NCBI GenBank assembly: GCA_003216835.1
Contig: QCIF01000010.1
Coordinates: 1 to 42,321 of the forward strand
Direction: 5' to 3'
Source: Prochlorococcus sp. AG-402-K10
GTDB lineage: Bacteria > Cyanobacteriota > Cyanobacteriia > PCC-6307 > Cyanobiaceae
Length of the DNA: 42,321 nucleotides
Shown here: positions 1 through 9,534 of the stretch, piece by piece
Layout: the number at the start of each line of letters is the position of its first letter
Numbering within the stretch: the stretch's first letter is position 1
Translations under genes and position numbers: made by a program
The notes under the pieces: model-generated
Database searches by the model: none
What the model was told of the DNA's origin: nothing
What the model saw: the letters and a program-made list of their open reading frames with translations, nothing else

Positions 1-678
1 AAAAAAGCAATTGATAACTTAATCAGTCTTGGCTGTACTCTTCAAGAAACAAGAAAAATATTAACCAATGAGATCGATTGGCGCATCAAATGCGGAACAA
101 GAATTCTAGTTAGTACTCCTAGAGAAGATATAGGTGCTTCAATGCTAATAGCAGAAGACCTATCTCCCAAAATCAATGTTCCTGTAGAAGTTGTCCCCAT
201 GGAAGAATTAGACAAAGTCCTGTGTAATTCAAATAATGGGACTATCGTTACAAGTAGATATTTCTTACAGCCTTTAGAAAAAGTTGCAAAAGCACATGGC
301 ATAAGAGCTATTGCAGTTGATTTAAGTGACTTTCAAAAAGAATTAAAAATAATCAAAGAATTAAAAACTGATAATTGTGTAGGGATTGTAAGCATTAGCC
401 CTGGCTTATTGAGGGCTGCAGAAGTTATTATACACAGCATAAGAGGTGGCGAATTAATTCTTATGACTGCGATATCAGACAACCACAGTAGATTATTAGG
501 ACTCCTAAAAGCTTCAAATTACATCATTTGTGATGGACCAAGTTTATCAGTTGTAGAAAACACACTATTAAAAAATCGCTCACAGTTAATGAGAGTACCC
601 CAATTAATTTGTGCTAAAAACTATTTAAGTATCGAAACAGTAAATCAATTAAAAAAAGAAATTGGACTAATTAATTAA
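1..678 (+). CDS. GntR-type transcriptional regulator, C-terminal part (5' end outside window)
   Basis: The reading frame is open from base 1 and ends with TAA at 676-678, so 225 residues are visible and the start lies upstream of the window. The visible part looks like the effector-side region of the cyanobacterial proteins annotated as GntR-family regulators. It opens with a helix ending in IDWRIK, followed by alternating beta/alpha segments with a VTSRYF motif and a later ICDGPS motif. The DNA-binding winged helix expected at the N terminus cannot be seen, so the family call rests on overall resemblance and is tentative. cysE starts 6 bases after the stop, so the two are probably co-transcribed. 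That would make a link to sulfur or cysteine metabolism possible, but this is inference. The targets are unknown. Confidence 0.6.
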   Translation, partial: KKAIDNLISLGCTLQETRKILTNEIDWRIKCGTRILVSTPREDIGASMLIAEDLSPKINVPVEVVPMEELDKVLCNSNNGTIVTSRYFLQPLEKVAKAHGIRAIAVDLSDFQKELKIIKELKTDNCVGIVSISPGLLRAAEVIIHSIRGGELILMTAISDNHSRLLGLLKASNYIICDGPSLSVVENTLLKNRSQLMRVPQLICAKNYLSIETVNQLKKEIGLIN

Positions 679-684
679 TTTTTC

Positions 685-1419
685 ATGTTAAAAAACTTTA
701 AATCTGATATAGACATAATAAGAGAGAGAGATCCTGCTGCGCGAGGAATATTTGAGATTTTCCTTTGCTATCCTGGTTTCCAATCAATAGTCATACATAG
801 ATTTACCCATAAATTATGGCAACTAAAATTTCCCTTAATTCCACGCTTATTAAGTCATATGAATAGATTATTAACAGGTATAGAAATTCATCCGGGAGCA
901 AAAATTGGTAAAAAAGTTTTCATAGATCATGGTATGGGAGTTGTTATTGGTGAAACAGCCGAGATAGGTGATAACTGTTTACTTTACCAAGGGGTAACAT
1001 TGGGAGGAACTGGGAAAAGTCATGGGAAAAGACACCCAACATTAATGAAAAATGTTGTAGTTGGAGCAGGTGCAAAAGTTCTTGGATCAATAACAATTGG
1101 ATCTAATACACGAATTGGTGCGGGTTCTGTAGTTGTTCGCAATGTGGAAGGGAATAGCACTGTAGTTGGAGTTCCTGGTAGAGTAGTTCATCAAAGTGGC
1201 GTAAAAGTGAACCCACTAGCACACTCTGCCTTACCAGATGCTGAGGCTAATGTGATAAAAAATCTAATGGATAGAATCGACCAGCTTGAGAATGAAATTC
1301 TTAAATTACAAAAAGCTCTTCAATGTTTGGCAAACTCAGAAGCTGTTGACATTTCTAAACTGGGTGATGCTCAAAATCTAAAAGACAAAGAAATTCTTGA
1401 ATTTCTTGGAGATGATTAA
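685..1419 (+). CDS. cysE: serine O-acetyltransferase
   Basis: CysE transfers acetyl from acetyl-CoA to L-serine, giving O-acetylserine, the acceptor for sulfide in cysteine synthesis in the cytoplasm. The 244-residue protein has a short helical N-terminal domain (about 1-65) and then hexapeptide repeats of a left-handed beta helix (about 65-165). The family signature is clear: IHPGAKIG at 68-75, the catalytic Asp-His pair D81-H82 in FIDHGMG, VIGETA at 87-92, GGTGKS at 107-112 and H117. A tail of about 75 residues follows the helix and includes a heptad-like charged stretch near 186-212 that may form a coiled coil. The gene is 6 bases downstream of the regulator and converges on secA with a 7-base gap. 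The ATG start is unambiguous. Confidence 0.95.
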   Translation: MLKNFKSDIDIIRERDPAARGIFEIFLCYPGFQSIVIHRFTHKLWQLKFPLIPRLLSHMNRLLTGIEIHPGAKIGKKVFIDHGMGVVIGETAEIGDNCLLYQGVTLGGTGKSHGKRHPTLMKNVVVGAGAKVLGSITIGSNTRIGAGSVVVRNVEGNSTVVGVPGRVVHQSGVKVNPLAHSALPDAEANVIKNLMDRIDQLENEILKLQKALQCLANSEAVDISKLGDAQNLKDKEILEFLGDD

Positions 1420-1426
1420 AAATTTC

Positions 1427-4258
1427 TTAATTTTTGGAATCTTTATCACTCTTAGGTTGAAACATAAACATTGAATAAATAACATTTCTTCTCATATTAG
1501 TCATCATTTCAAGAAACATATCATAACCCTCATTTTTATATTCTATTAAAGGGTCTTTTTGTCCATAACCTCTTAATCCTACTGATTCTCTTAAGGAATC
1601 CATTGATTGAAGATGTTCTCTCCATAAATTATCAATTTGTTGTAAGATGAAAAATCTTTCAGCCTCCCTCATCAACCCTGAACGAAACTTTTCTACTTGG
1701 GATTCTTTTAAATCATAAGCTATTCGCAATTGCTCTTGAAGATAATTCTTTAGTTCTTCTACAGACAATGAACGAACATCTTCAATTTTTAGATCATCTA
1801 ATAAATATATAAATTCTTTGACTTTAGAAATTAATTGATCAATATCCCATTCTTCAGGTGGTAGATCAGGGTTAATGTAAGCTTCTACTATTTCACCCAT
1901 CGTCCTTTCTCCATATCCGATCACCTGCTTCTTCAAGTCAACTCCTTGTAATACTCTTAGTCTCTCTGTATAAACTGCTTTTCTTTGATTATTCATTACT
2001 TCATCATATTCAAAGACTTGTTTTCGAATATCGTAATAATAAGTTTCTACTTTCTTTTGAGCACTTTCTAGAGATCGTGTAAGCATTCCTGATTCAATAG
2101 GCATATCTTCATCAACTCTGAATGCATTCATTAGATTTGCTACCCTATCCCCTCCAAATATCCTTAATAAATTATCTTCTAAAGATAAAAAGAATCTTGT
2201 ACTTCCAAGGTCTCCCTGTCGACCAGCTCTACCTCTTAGTTGATTATCGACTCTTCTTGACTCATGCCTCTCAGTACCGATAACGTGTAACCCACCAGCT
2301 TCTCTAACTTTTTCTTCTTCATGAATAAGTACTTTTTCATATTCTTTTTTCACATCTGATAAAACATCTCTTAAAAACTGTATTGATTTATCATCAGTTG
2401 GTGCTTTTTCAGCTGCGGTAGCAATTTTATCATCTAATTCAATTACAGTAAGTAATCTATCTCCCCAATTCTTAACCAATTCATCAGACAATAGTGAAAG
2501 TTTCTTCTTAATATCTTCTCCAAGTTTACAAGGGTAAAGACTTATTGAAGAACTTTGATTATTCTTTCTCGAAATAGATTCAACCTTTGAGGAAAACCCT
2601 CCTTTCTTTTTTGAATTTCTTTGTTTAGGAATTGGGGGCTTATGCTCATCTTCTGGCTTTACCAATAAAGGAATTAAAGTCTCTTTTAATTTAAGTCTTG
2701 CCATATAATCACTATTACCTCCAAGAATGATATCTGTTCCTCTTCCAGCCATATTTGTCGCAATAGTAACAGCCCCTGCTCGACCGGCTTGAGCAATTAT
2801 TTCCGCTTCGCGTTCGACGTTCTCCGGCTTAGCATTCAATAAATTATGAGGAATTCCTTCTTCGAATAACAGTCCACTTAGAAGCTCACTTTTTTCAACA
2901 CTTGTTGTACCCACCAAAACAGGTCTAGCATTTCTATGAATTTCTGCTGTTTCTTTCGCAACCGCTTTCCATTTACCAATTTCAGTTTTAAAAACTTGAT
3001 CACGTAAGTCTTGTCTTCTTCTAATTTGATTTGTCGGCACGACTGTTGCTTCTAATTTATAAGTTTTTTCAAATTCCACCTCTTCTGTTTTAGCAGTACC
3101 GGTCATACCTGCCAAACCAGGATAAAGAAGGAAAAAGTTTTGATAAGTAATAGATGCGAGGGTTTGAGTTTCAGGCTGAATTTTTAGACCCTCTTTGGCT
3201 TCAATTGCCTGGTGCTGTCCATCACTCCAGCGCCTTCCAGGCATTATCCTTCCTGTAAATTCATCAACAATTACTGCTTCCTCATTTTTAATAATGTAAT
3301 TTACATCTTTAATGAATAATTCTTTAGCTTTTAAAGCGTTAGTTATGTAATGAGCCCAAGGGTCTTGAGGATTATATAAATCACTAACTTTCAAATATTC
3401 TTCACATTTAGCAAATCCTTGGTCGGTTAAAATACAACTTCGCTGTTTTTCATCTACTTCATAATCTCCTTCAGGATCAATACCATCTTTACTCAGTTCT
3501 TTTGCCTTGATAAGAGATAAAGATAATTCTGCAGCTTTCTGATACTTTTCTTGTGGTCTTTCAATTTGGCCAGAAATTATTAGGGGAGTTCTAGCTTCAT
3601 CAATTAAAATCGAATCAACTTCATCTATAACACAGTAATTGAATTTTCTTTGCACTACTTCTTCAAAATCAGTAGCCATATTATCTCTCAAATAATCAAA
3701 TCCTAATTCTGAATTAGTAGCATAAGTGATATCACAATCATAATTTTTCTTTCTCTCTGAGGGGCTCATATCTTGCTGAATTAAACCAACGGATAATCCT
3801 AAAAAACGATGAACTTGTCCCATCCACTCAGCATCTCTTCGAGCTAAATAGTCATTTACAGTAACAACATGAACTCCCTTTCCAGTAAGAGCATTTAAGT
3901 AGCATGGCAATGTTGCAACAAGAGTTTTACCTTCACCAGTTTTCATTTCAGCAATTTGACATTCATGTAGAACCATTCCACCTATTAACTGAACATCAAA
4001 ATGCCTCATCTCTAAAACTCTTTTTGCTGCTTCTCTTACAATTGCAAACGCTTTAGGAAGAAGTTCATCTAGTAATTCCTTCTGCTTGTTAAGATTCAAT
4101 TCTGATGAAATCTTTTCTTTAAGCAAGTTAGTTTCTCTTCTAAGCTCATCGTCTTTTAGTCCAGATATTTCTTCTTCTAAAAAGTTTATTTCTTCAACAA
4201 TTGGTTGATAGCGCTTTAACTTTCGTACATTCGGATCTCCCAACAAAAGTTTTAGCAT
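1427..4258 (-). CDS. secA: preprotein translocase ATPase SecA
   Basis: SecA is the ATP-driven motor that pushes unfolded preproteins through SecYEG, in cyanobacteria at both plasma and thylakoid membranes. The protein has 943 residues. Walker A TGEGKT is at 107-112, Walker B DEVD at 212-215, and the family motif TNMAGRGTD lies in the second helicase domain. A lysine/serine-rich insertion near residues 545-570 ([11 protein letters not shown]) resembles the extra segment of cyanobacterial and plastid SecA. The C terminus ends in [11 protein letters not shown] and has no cysteine-rich zinc/SecB-binding tail, as is common in cyanobacteria. A good ribosome site (AGAAGGA on the minus strand) precedes the ATG, and a TATAAT box lies 35 bases upstream of it. 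Confidence 0.98.
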   Translation of the reverse strand: MLKLLLGDPNVRKLKRYQPIVEEINFLEEEISGLKDDELRRETNLLKEKISSELNLNKQKELLDELLPKAFAIVREAAKRVLEMRHFDVQLIGGMVLHECQIAEMKTGEGKTLVATLPCYLNALTGKGVHVVTVNDYLARRDAEWMGQVHRFLGLSVGLIQQDMSPSERKKNYDCDITYATNSELGFDYLRDNMATDFEEVVQRKFNYCVIDEVDSILIDEARTPLIISGQIERPQEKYQKAAELSLSLIKAKELSKDGIDPEGDYEVDEKQRSCILTDQGFAKCEEYLKVSDLYNPQDPWAHYITNALKAKELFIKDVNYIIKNEEAVIVDEFTGRIMPGRRWSDGQHQAIEAKEGLKIQPETQTLASITYQNFFLLYPGLAGMTGTAKTEEVEFEKTYKLEATVVPTNQIRRRQDLRDQVFKTEIGKWKAVAKETAEIHRNARPVLVGTTSVEKSELLSGLLFEEGIPHNLLNAKPENVEREAEIIAQAGRAGAVTIATNMAGRGTDIILGGNSDYMARLKLKETLIPLLVKPEDEHKPPIPKQRNSKKKGGFSSKVESISRKNNQSSSISLYPCKLGEDIKKKLSLLSDELVKNWGDRLLTVIELDDKIATAAEKAPTDDKSIQFLRDVLSDVKKEYEKVLIHEEEKVREAGGLHVIGTERHESRRVDNQLRGRAGRQGDLGSTRFFLSLEDNLLRIFGGDRVANLMNAFRVDEDMPIESGMLTRSLESAQKKVETYYYDIRKQVFEYDEVMNNQRKAVYTERLRVLQGVDLKKQVIGYGERTMGEIVEAYINPDLPPEEWDIDQLISKVKEFIYLLDDLKIEDVRSLSVEELKNYLQEQLRIAYDLKESQVEKFRSGLMREAERFFILQQIDNLWREHLQSMDSLRESVGLRGYGQKDPLIEYKNEGYDMFLEMMTNMRRNVIYSMFMFQPKSDKDSKN

Positions 4259-4263
4259 AATGT

Positions 4264-4270
4264 TCCTTCT
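4264..4270 (-). promoter_or_regulatory. ribosome binding site of secA
   Basis: Read on the minus strand this is AGAAGGA, ending five bases before the secA ATG. It is one of the few clear Shine-Dalgarno sequences in the window and supports the chosen secA start. Confidence 0.6.
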
Positions 4271-4292
4271 AAAAAAGTTCTCCTATTAAAAC

Positions 4293-4298
4293 ATTATA
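4293..4298 (-). promoter_or_regulatory. putative -10 box of secA
   Basis: The minus strand reads TATAAT, a perfect sigma-70 type -10 element. It would place transcription start near 4286, giving a 5' leader of under 30 bases for secA. No convincing -35 element is visible, which is usual for this AT-rich group. The call is by motif only. Confidence 0.45.
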
Positions 4299-4433
4299 AA
4301 TTAACGCGTTACAACTCAATCAGTAAATATGATATCTGTTTATTTTAGTAGAAATAATAGACTAAGGTATTGAAATTACAATCATCAAAAAATAAATTTA
4401 TTACCTTCATTTTTTTATCTGAACTTTTAACTA

Positions 4434-4889
4434 ATGAAAGACATATTGTTAATAAAACATTCAAAAGGGGCTTTTGGATTAAGATTTTTGGGGTTAGGAC
4501 CTCATCTGAAACCAGTCAAGGGATTATTTAAATTACAGCAGTTCTTTAATAGGAATGCTTTTTGGGCAAAGAATAGAACACTTAATGATCTAAAAAAATG
4601 TCTTGCTAATAGTGACGTTATCATAAGTATTTGGTCTGATGGTGAAATAGTCGGTTTTGGCAGAGCTTTATCAGATGGAGTTTATAGAGGAGTACTTTGG
4701 GATATTATTATCGATGAGAATCATCAGGGGAATGGTTATGGGAAGTTAATTGTTAAAAGTCTCTTAAATTCAAAAAAGATAAAAAATACAAAGAAAATAT
4801 ATTTAATGACCACAAACAAAAAATTATTCTATTCTCAAATGGATTTCAAAGAAGTTATTACTCAAAATTTATTAATTCGGGAAATATGA
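4434..4889 (+). CDS. GNAT-family N-acetyltransferase
   Basis: This 151-residue protein has the GNAT fold, which transfers an acetyl group from acetyl-CoA to an amine. The core beta strands are visible as IISIWSDGEIVGFGRAL (about 63-79) and VLWDIIIDE (about 87-95). The acetyl-CoA pyrophosphate loop QGNGYG is at 98-103, followed by its helix. The N-terminal GLRFLGLGPHLKPV segment is not part of the generic fold. It may be lineage-specific. The substrate cannot be told from sequence. The gene stands alone between secA (divergent, 175 bases) and a decayed GtrA gene whose stop codon abuts its own, in the most variable-looking part of the window. Confidence 0.85.
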   Translation: MKDILLIKHSKGAFGLRFLGLGPHLKPVKGLFKLQQFFNRNAFWAKNRTLNDLKKCLANSDVIISIWSDGEIVGFGRALSDGVYRGVLWDIIIDENHQGNGYGKLIVKSLLNSKKIKNTKKIYLMTTNKKLFYSQMDFKEVITQNLLIREI

Positions 4890-5232
4890 TTACTTTCTAA
4901 AAGTAATATTTTTTGAACCCAAATAATTATTTAATACTCCAATAAATGCTCCCAAGAAACGTGCAATCTTATGATTCTTAATCAATTAATTTAAAACAAA
5001 AAATATTTCTATTCCTCCTAAAAAATAAATTAAAAGATTTAACTATTGGTTGTTTTAATGTAGTTCTGAATACCCATAATTTGTCCAAAACAAATGAAAC
5101 CAAAAACCCAATAGCATAAACACAAAGGGAAGCAAATATTAGATTATTAGAAATAAAATAAAAAGAAATATATACTAAATAATTGATATATGATGCAATG
5201 ACACCATAGAAACAAAACTTGAATATTTTAGA
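4890..5232 (-). pseudogene. decayed GtrA-family membrane protein gene
   Basis: No intact gene fills this roughly 400-base gap, but two minus-strand fragments together read like a GtrA-family membrane protein. GtrA proteins are usually about 120-130 residues with four membrane spans, and many are linked to polysaccharide or lipid-linked sugar transfer. Fragment one (about 5232 down to a stop at 4978-4980) encodes FKFCFYGVIASYINYLVY, a second hydrophobic span, then FVLDKLWVFRT, matching the first half of the family with its conserved aromatic-basic end. Fragment two, in another frame, encodes ARFLGAFIGVLNNYLGSKN then ITFRK and stops at 4890-4892, matching the fourth span and C terminus. The third span is missing, three stops precede fragment one in frame, and there is no start codon. 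I read it as inactivated by deletion and frameshift. Confidence 0.62.
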
Positions 5233-5288
5233 TTATTTATTTTAAAAGATTTATACAATTGCTAAATTTCACTTTAATATAATCAAAC

Positions 5289-5720
5289 TCAAGATACAAA
5301 TCTCGCATACAGCCATCTTAGAAATGATCCTAATATAGGAACTGGGCCAAAAGTAGGACCACAAAAATCAAAATAATCTCTGTGTTCTTTTATCAAACCA
5401 TTTTCAGAAAATATTAAACGTGTAGTCCCAGGATAAATAAATGTTTTGCCCATTATTTTTAAACCCATAGTCCATTCAACGAATCCAAACTCTCCGTTTA
5501 TTGCAATTGCATGCGTTTCTATATAAAGATCATCACACCTTTTGACCAACTTTTCTTGAGCTTCTATATAAGAATCTAATCCATTTGTTTCTTGTGTAGG
5601 GTCAATGAATATAACGTCATCATTATAAAATTCTGCCCATTTTTGTTTTGTTGGCGCCGCTCCTCCATAAGGCTTAGTAAATAATTCCTGCAAATCTTCA
5701 ATAGTAATAACTTTGGACAT
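5289..5720 (-). CDS. NTF2/SnoaL-like domain protein, function unknown
   Basis: The 143-residue protein has the size and pattern of the NTF2-like (SnoaL-like) alpha+beta cone fold: an N-terminal helix, WAEFYNDDVIFIDP (strand with an Asp-Pro turn), then alternating strands including FGFVEWTMGLKIMG, TRLIFSENGLI and KEHRDYFDFCG. The fold is found in isomerases, hydrolases and ligand-binding proteins, so no specific role can be given. The acidic and histidine residues in the H-R-D-Y-F-D segment (about 113-118) line up with the pocket side of the fold in general. The start lies 46 bases from the 3' end of tRNA-Gly, on the same strand. It sits next to a decayed gene in the accessory-like stretch. 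Confidence 0.75.
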   Translation of the reverse strand: MSKVITIEDLQELFTKPYGGAAPTKQKWAEFYNDDVIFIDPTQETNGLDSYIEAQEKLVKRCDDLYIETHAIAINGEFGFVEWTMGLKIMGKTFIYPGTTRLIFSENGLIKEHRDYFDFCGPTFGPVPILGSFLRWLYARFVS

Positions 5721-5766
5721 TACTTAATTTATAAGAAACAATACTCTAAATGAGATTTTCATCAAA

Positions 5767-5838
5767 AGCGGATGAAGAGATTCGAACTCTCGACATTCTC
5801 CTTGGCAAGGAGATGCTCTACCACTGAGCTACATCCGC
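5767..5838 (-). tRNA. tRNA-Gly (anticodon GCC)
   Basis: On the minus strand the sequence folds as a standard cloverleaf of 72 bases. The acceptor stem pairs GCGGATG with CATCCGC, and the discriminator base is U. The D-arm is GCTCAGTGGTAGAGC, the anticodon stem is TCTCC/GGAGA with loop TTGCCAA (anticodon GCC), and the T-arm holds GTTCGAATC. The CCA end is not encoded. It reads GGC and GGU glycine codons. Confidence 0.96.
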
Positions 5839-5900
5839 ATAGCTTCTTTATTTTATCCTAAAGAAGGAATCAAGGATACAAAAAATTAATTTTTTTGAAA

Positions 5901-6377
5901 CTAATTTAGGTTTTTAATTAAAGATCCCATCTCAATTGCTTGCAACGCATAATTCCAACCAAGATTATTTTTTATTCCTGCTCTTTCTAATGCCTGCTGC
6001 ATAGTGTCTGTGGTTAAAACACCAAATATAATAGGTATATTACTTTCGTAAGAAACTTTAGATATCCCTTTACTAGCCTCAGAAACCACAACATCATAAT
6101 GCGAAGTATCACCTTTAATCACTGCACCAAGAGTAATTAAAACGTCATATTTAGATTTATTAATTATAGATTTTGCTGCGATTGGAAGCTCTAAAGAGCC
6201 AGGAACCCATACTATATCAAGATTACTACTAGATTCTGAAGTATCAACACCATGTCTTTTCAAACAATCTAAACATCCAGACAAAAGCTTTGATGTAATT
6301 AAATCATTGAATCTTGCTACAACTATACCTAATTTTAATGTAGAAGCATCAGTAAAAGAGCCTTCGTAAATAGCCAT
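5901..6377 (-). CDS. ribH: 6,7-dimethyl-8-ribityllumazine synthase
   Basis: RibH condenses 5-amino-6-ribitylaminouracil with 3,4-dihydroxy-2-butanone 4-phosphate, the penultimate step of riboflavin synthesis. At 158 residues it has the usual length. Family landmarks are VARFN at 20-24, VPGSLELP at 58-65 (substrate loop), [12 protein letters not shown] at 84-95 with the catalytic histidine H93, and [17 protein letters not shown], the typical C-terminal signature. The gene follows psbZ on the same strand after 44 bases and is followed by tRNA-Gly. A short A/T hairpin (AAAAAATTAATTTTTT at 5880-5895) lies just after its stop but is too weak to call a terminator. Confidence 0.96.
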   Translation of the reverse strand: MAIYEGSFTDASTLKLGIVVARFNDLITSKLLSGCLDCLKRHGVDTSESSSNLDIVWVPGSLELPIAAKSIINKSKYDVLITLGAVIKGDTSHYDVVVSEASKGISKVSYESNIPIIFGVLTTDTMQQALERAGIKNNLGWNYALQAIEMGSLIKNLN

Positions 6378-6421
6378 TTGATTTTATTATATTATACGCT
6401 TCTCATGAAGAAGTATTTAAT

Positions 6422-6619
6422 TCAGACTAAACCTGCGATAACTCCATTTATTAAAACTAAATGAAACCAAACTCCACCAATTATCTCAACTTTTTTTATT
6501 TCTGGGTTACGGCGGTCAGAAGGGTCGGTTTGAGTTGCATAGAAATAAGGTACTCCAACAACTGCTATTAAAGATGAAAACAAAAGGGCATTTATAAAGA
6601 AAAAGTTTACAGCCTGCAT
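6422..6619 (-). CDS. psbZ: photosystem II protein PsbZ (Ycf9)
   Basis: PsbZ is a small two-span subunit of photosystem II that helps tie the core to peripheral subunits in the thylakoid membrane. The 65-residue protein has a hydrophobic span at about 6-28, ending in VGVPYFYA, a polar lumen/stroma loop (QTDPSDRRNPEIKK), and a second span at about 44-65 ending INGVIAGLV. This matches PsbZ in length and topology and in the VPxxxA and W-x-x-x-V-x-x-x-N-x-x-I spacing. Small membrane proteins have few diagnostic residues, so the call is good but not certain. It lies between mutS (divergent) and ribH. A clean TATAAT box is 26 bases upstream of the ATG. Confidence 0.78.
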   Translation of the reverse strand: MQAVNFFFINALLFSSLIAVVGVPYFYATQTDPSDRRNPEIKKVEIIGGVWFHLVLINGVIAGLV

Positions 6620-6644
6620 AATTTAAAAATTAACTTGTATGGCT

Positions 6645-6650
6645 ATTATA
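6645..6650 (-). promoter_or_regulatory. putative -10 box of psbZ
   Basis: The minus strand reads TATAAT, predicting a start of transcription near 6637 and a leader of under 20 bases for psbZ. The nearer arm of the inverted repeat at 6663-6711 falls where the -35 region would be. Confidence 0.5.
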
Positions 6651-6662
6651 TTCTCATGAAAA

Positions 6663-6711
6663 TGCATTTTATGGTAAAACTTTACATACTCGTAGTGACT
6701 TGTAAAATGCA
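6663..6711. promoter_or_regulatory. inverted repeat in the psbZ/mutS divergent promoter
   Basis: A perfect 9-base inverted repeat, TGCATTTTA (6663-6671) and TAAAATGCA (6703-6711), is separated by 31 bases in the 136-base region between psbZ and mutS. One arm covers the expected -35 region of psbZ. It could be a pair of operator half-sites. In such AT-rich DNA some repeats arise by chance, so this is a candidate only. Confidence 0.35.
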
Positions 6712-6755
6712 AAAAATAAATTCTTCCCTAAGATCTATGTAGCAATAATAAAAGT

Positions 6756-9503
6756 ATGCAAGAAGAAAGAATAATTCAAGAAAATTTATTTGCAGTTAAT
6801 AATGAATCTTCCAAACAAATCAGTCCAAAGGTTATTAATGAAGATTTATCTACAGAAGAGTTAAAAAAAGAATCAAAAAAAAGACCTAGGCACAGAAAAA
6901 CTTCAACTAATTTAGTAAACAAATTTAAGACTAATGTAAATTTAGAGCGCAAAAATGATTTCATTCATGAAAAATCTTACAGTTATAAAACGGTTGCGAA
7001 GCCTAAGTTAACTCCTGTAATGAAGCATTATGTAACCCTTAAAGAGGAAAATAAAGATAGATTACTTCTATATAGGTTAGGTGACTTTTTTGAATGTTTT
7101 TTTGAAGATGCAGTACTTGTATCACAAATTTTAGAAATAACATTAACAAGCAAAGATGCTGGGAAAGAAATTGGCAAGATACCCATGGCAGGAGTTCCTC
7201 ATCATGCAATGGAAAGATATTGCGCTGAATTAATTAAAAAGAATCATTCAGTAGTTATATGCGACCAGTTAGAAAAAAGTTCTGGTAATTATAGTATCCC
7301 AATCAAACGAGGCATAACAAGAATTATTACACCTGGTACTGTCATTGAAGAGGGCATGTTGGTTGCCAAAAAAAATAACTGGATTACAGCGATTCACTTA
7401 TCGGAACAAAGCTCTGATGATTTACGCGAGTGGGGAATTTCAAGAGCTGATGTCAGCACAGGAGAGCTATTAACCATGGAAGGTCAATCTCTCTCGAAAC
7501 TTTTTGATGAAATTATTAAATTAGATTCATCAGAAATAATCTTGGCTAGCAATGATGCAAAAGATTTATTGAAACAGAAAAATAATCAACTTACATATAC
7601 GGTTACTCAAGAAACTTTTTTTAGCATTAATGAAGCAAACTCTATCATAAAAAAATATTTCCAGATTATAAGTTTAGAAGGCTTAGGACTGAAAAATTTA
7701 AATAATGCAACCAAATCACTTGGAGGTTTATTGAATTATTTAGAAAAAATTAATCCTTCAAATTTAGAAAATGATTCTTCTCTAAAGATTTCATTAGATT
7801 TTCCACAAATACAATTTTCTAATAATAACCTAATTATTGATTATCAAACTCAAAAGAATTTAGAGATCAAGAATACACAGCGAGAAAATAATTATGTTGG
7901 TTCACTTCTTTGGAGTCTTGATAAAACATATACTTGCATGGGGGCTAGATGTTTAAGAAGATGGATTGAATCACCATTATTAAATATTGATGAAATCAAT
8001 AAAAGACAAAATATTATTTCAAATTTTTTAGAATCAACCCAATTAAGAAAAGATACCCAAAATATCCTAAGAGCAATGGGTGATTTGGAAAGACTTTCTG
8101 GCAGAGCATGTGCTGGTCATGCAAGTCCAAGAGATTTAATTGCAATTTCAGAAGGTCTAAAAAAATTACCTAAATTAAAGTCAATTCTTCAATCATTTAA
8201 TTATGATCTCCCATCCTGGACAGATGAATTAAAACATATTGATAATAAACTATTAGAGTTAGCTGACACTATAAGTTTTAAACTTGTAGAAAACCCTCCT
8301 CTTAATACAAGTGATGGAGGTATGATTCATGATGGCGTTGACAATATTTTAGATGGTTTACGTAATGTAATTGACGACTACTCTGATTGGCTACGTGAAG
8401 AAGAATTAAAAGAAAGACAAATTAGTAAAATTTCTAATCTAAAAATTCAATTCCATAAAAACTATGGTTACTACATATCTATAAACAAGTCAAAAGTAAA
8501 TTTAGCTCCAGAGCATTGGATCAAAAGACAAACTCTGACTAATGAAGAAAGATATGTTACTACAGAAATCAAAAATAGAGAAAACAAAATTTTTCAAGTA
8601 AAAAATCGTGCTTCTGCAAGAGAGTATGAAATATTTTGCGAAATAAGAAATCTTGTTGCTGCAAAAACAAAAGATATCAGATCAATTGCAAAAGCCATCG
8701 CATCTATTGATGCATTGCTTGCTTTAGCAATTACATCATTAGAAAATAATTTCGTAAAACCTACACTTATCCCTATAAATAATTTAAGTCAAGAAAAAAG
8801 TACAAAAATTATCGCAGGAAGAAATCCAATAGTGGAGCAATTATTAAATGATAAAAAATTTATCGCAAATGACAGTTTATTCAATAGAAATCAAAAATTA
8901 ATAATTCTAACTGGACCAAATGCAAGCGGAAAGAGTTGCTATATCAGACAAATAGGTTTAATACAAATTCTTTCGCAAATTGGTAGTTTTGTTCCTGCTA
9001 AAAAAGCAGAGATCAAAGTTGTGGACAGGATTTTTACCAGAATTGGAGCTGTTGATGATCAAGCATCTGGACAATCAACTTTTATGGTAGAAATGTCAGA
9101 AACCGCATCAATTTTAAATCAAGCAACATCACACTCTCTTGTACTACTTGATGAGATAGGAAGAGGAACATCTACTTTTGACGGGCTATCAATAGCTTGG
9201 TCTGTAAGTGAATATCTCGCAAAAAAAATTAAATGTAATACTATTTTTGCTACTCACTATCACGAACTGAATTATTTAAAAAATTCAAATAGTAATATAG
9301 AAAACTTTCAAGTACTCGTTAAACAAAAAAACGACAAGCTTGACTTTACTCATAAAATTGAGAAGGGTGGTTCAAATAAAAGTTACGGAATTGAAGCTGC
9401 GAGAATGGCAGGCATTCCAACAGAAGTAATAGAAAAAGCAAAATTAGTTTTAGATTCGTTAGAAAAAAACAATAATTTTAACACTCAAATAACAATCAAT
9501 TAA
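6756..9503 (+). CDS. mutS: DNA mismatch repair protein MutS
   Basis: MutS recognises mispaired or looped bases and starts mismatch repair using its ATPase. The 915-residue protein keeps the mismatch-reading Phe-x-Glu motif (F111-F112-E113 in GDFFECF), so it is MutS1 rather than the MutS2 type. The Walker A GPNASGKS is at 720-727 and Walker [13 protein letters not shown] at 799-810, followed by THYHEL. Compared with bacterial MutS, the N terminus carries about 85 extra residues, charged and probably disordered, with the basic patch [10 protein letters not shown] near 41-50. The mismatch-binding domain begins at about TPVMKHY (86-92). Divergent from psbZ; converges on cobH with a 31-base gap. 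Confidence 0.97.
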   Translation: MQEERIIQENLFAVNNESSKQISPKVINEDLSTEELKKESKKRPRHRKTSTNLVNKFKTNVNLERKNDFIHEKSYSYKTVAKPKLTPVMKHYVTLKEENKDRLLLYRLGDFFECFFEDAVLVSQILEITLTSKDAGKEIGKIPMAGVPHHAMERYCAELIKKNHSVVICDQLEKSSGNYSIPIKRGITRIITPGTVIEEGMLVAKKNNWITAIHLSEQSSDDLREWGISRADVSTGELLTMEGQSLSKLFDEIIKLDSSEIILASNDAKDLLKQKNNQLTYTVTQETFFSINEANSIIKKYFQIISLEGLGLKNLNNATKSLGGLLNYLEKINPSNLENDSSLKISLDFPQIQFSNNNLIIDYQTQKNLEIKNTQRENNYVGSLLWSLDKTYTCMGARCLRRWIESPLLNIDEINKRQNIISNFLESTQLRKDTQNILRAMGDLERLSGRACAGHASPRDLIAISEGLKKLPKLKSILQSFNYDLPSWTDELKHIDNKLLELADTISFKLVENPPLNTSDGGMIHDGVDNILDGLRNVIDDYSDWLREEELKERQISKISNLKIQFHKNYGYYISINKSKVNLAPEHWIKRQTLTNEERYVTTEIKNRENKIFQVKNRASAREYEIFCEIRNLVAAKTKDIRSIAKAIASIDALLALAITSLENNFVKPTLIPINNLSQEKSTKIIAGRNPIVEQLLNDKKFIANDSLFNRNQKLIILTGPNASGKSCYIRQIGLIQILSQIGSFVPAKKAEIKVVDRIFTRIGAVDDQASGQSTFMVEMSETASILNQATSHSLVLLDEIGRGTSTFDGLSIAWSVSEYLAKKIKCNTIFATHYHELNYLKNSNSNIENFQVLVKQKNDKLDFTHKIEKGGSNKSYGIEAARMAGIPTEVIEKAKLVLDSLEKNNNFNTQITIN

Positions 9504-9534
9504 TTTGTCAAATTATATTAAAAAAATATTCCAG

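Noticed and set aside
1420..1443. AAAAATT-TCTT-AATTTTT hairpin between cysE and secA stops
   Set aside because: Seven A-T pairs only; expected often by chance in this DNA and too weak to call a two-way terminator.
5767..5838. Possible integration site (att) repeat from the 3' end of tRNA-Gly
   Set aside because: I looked for a second copy of the T-arm/acceptor end in the neighbouring accessory stretch and saw none, nor any integrase gene.
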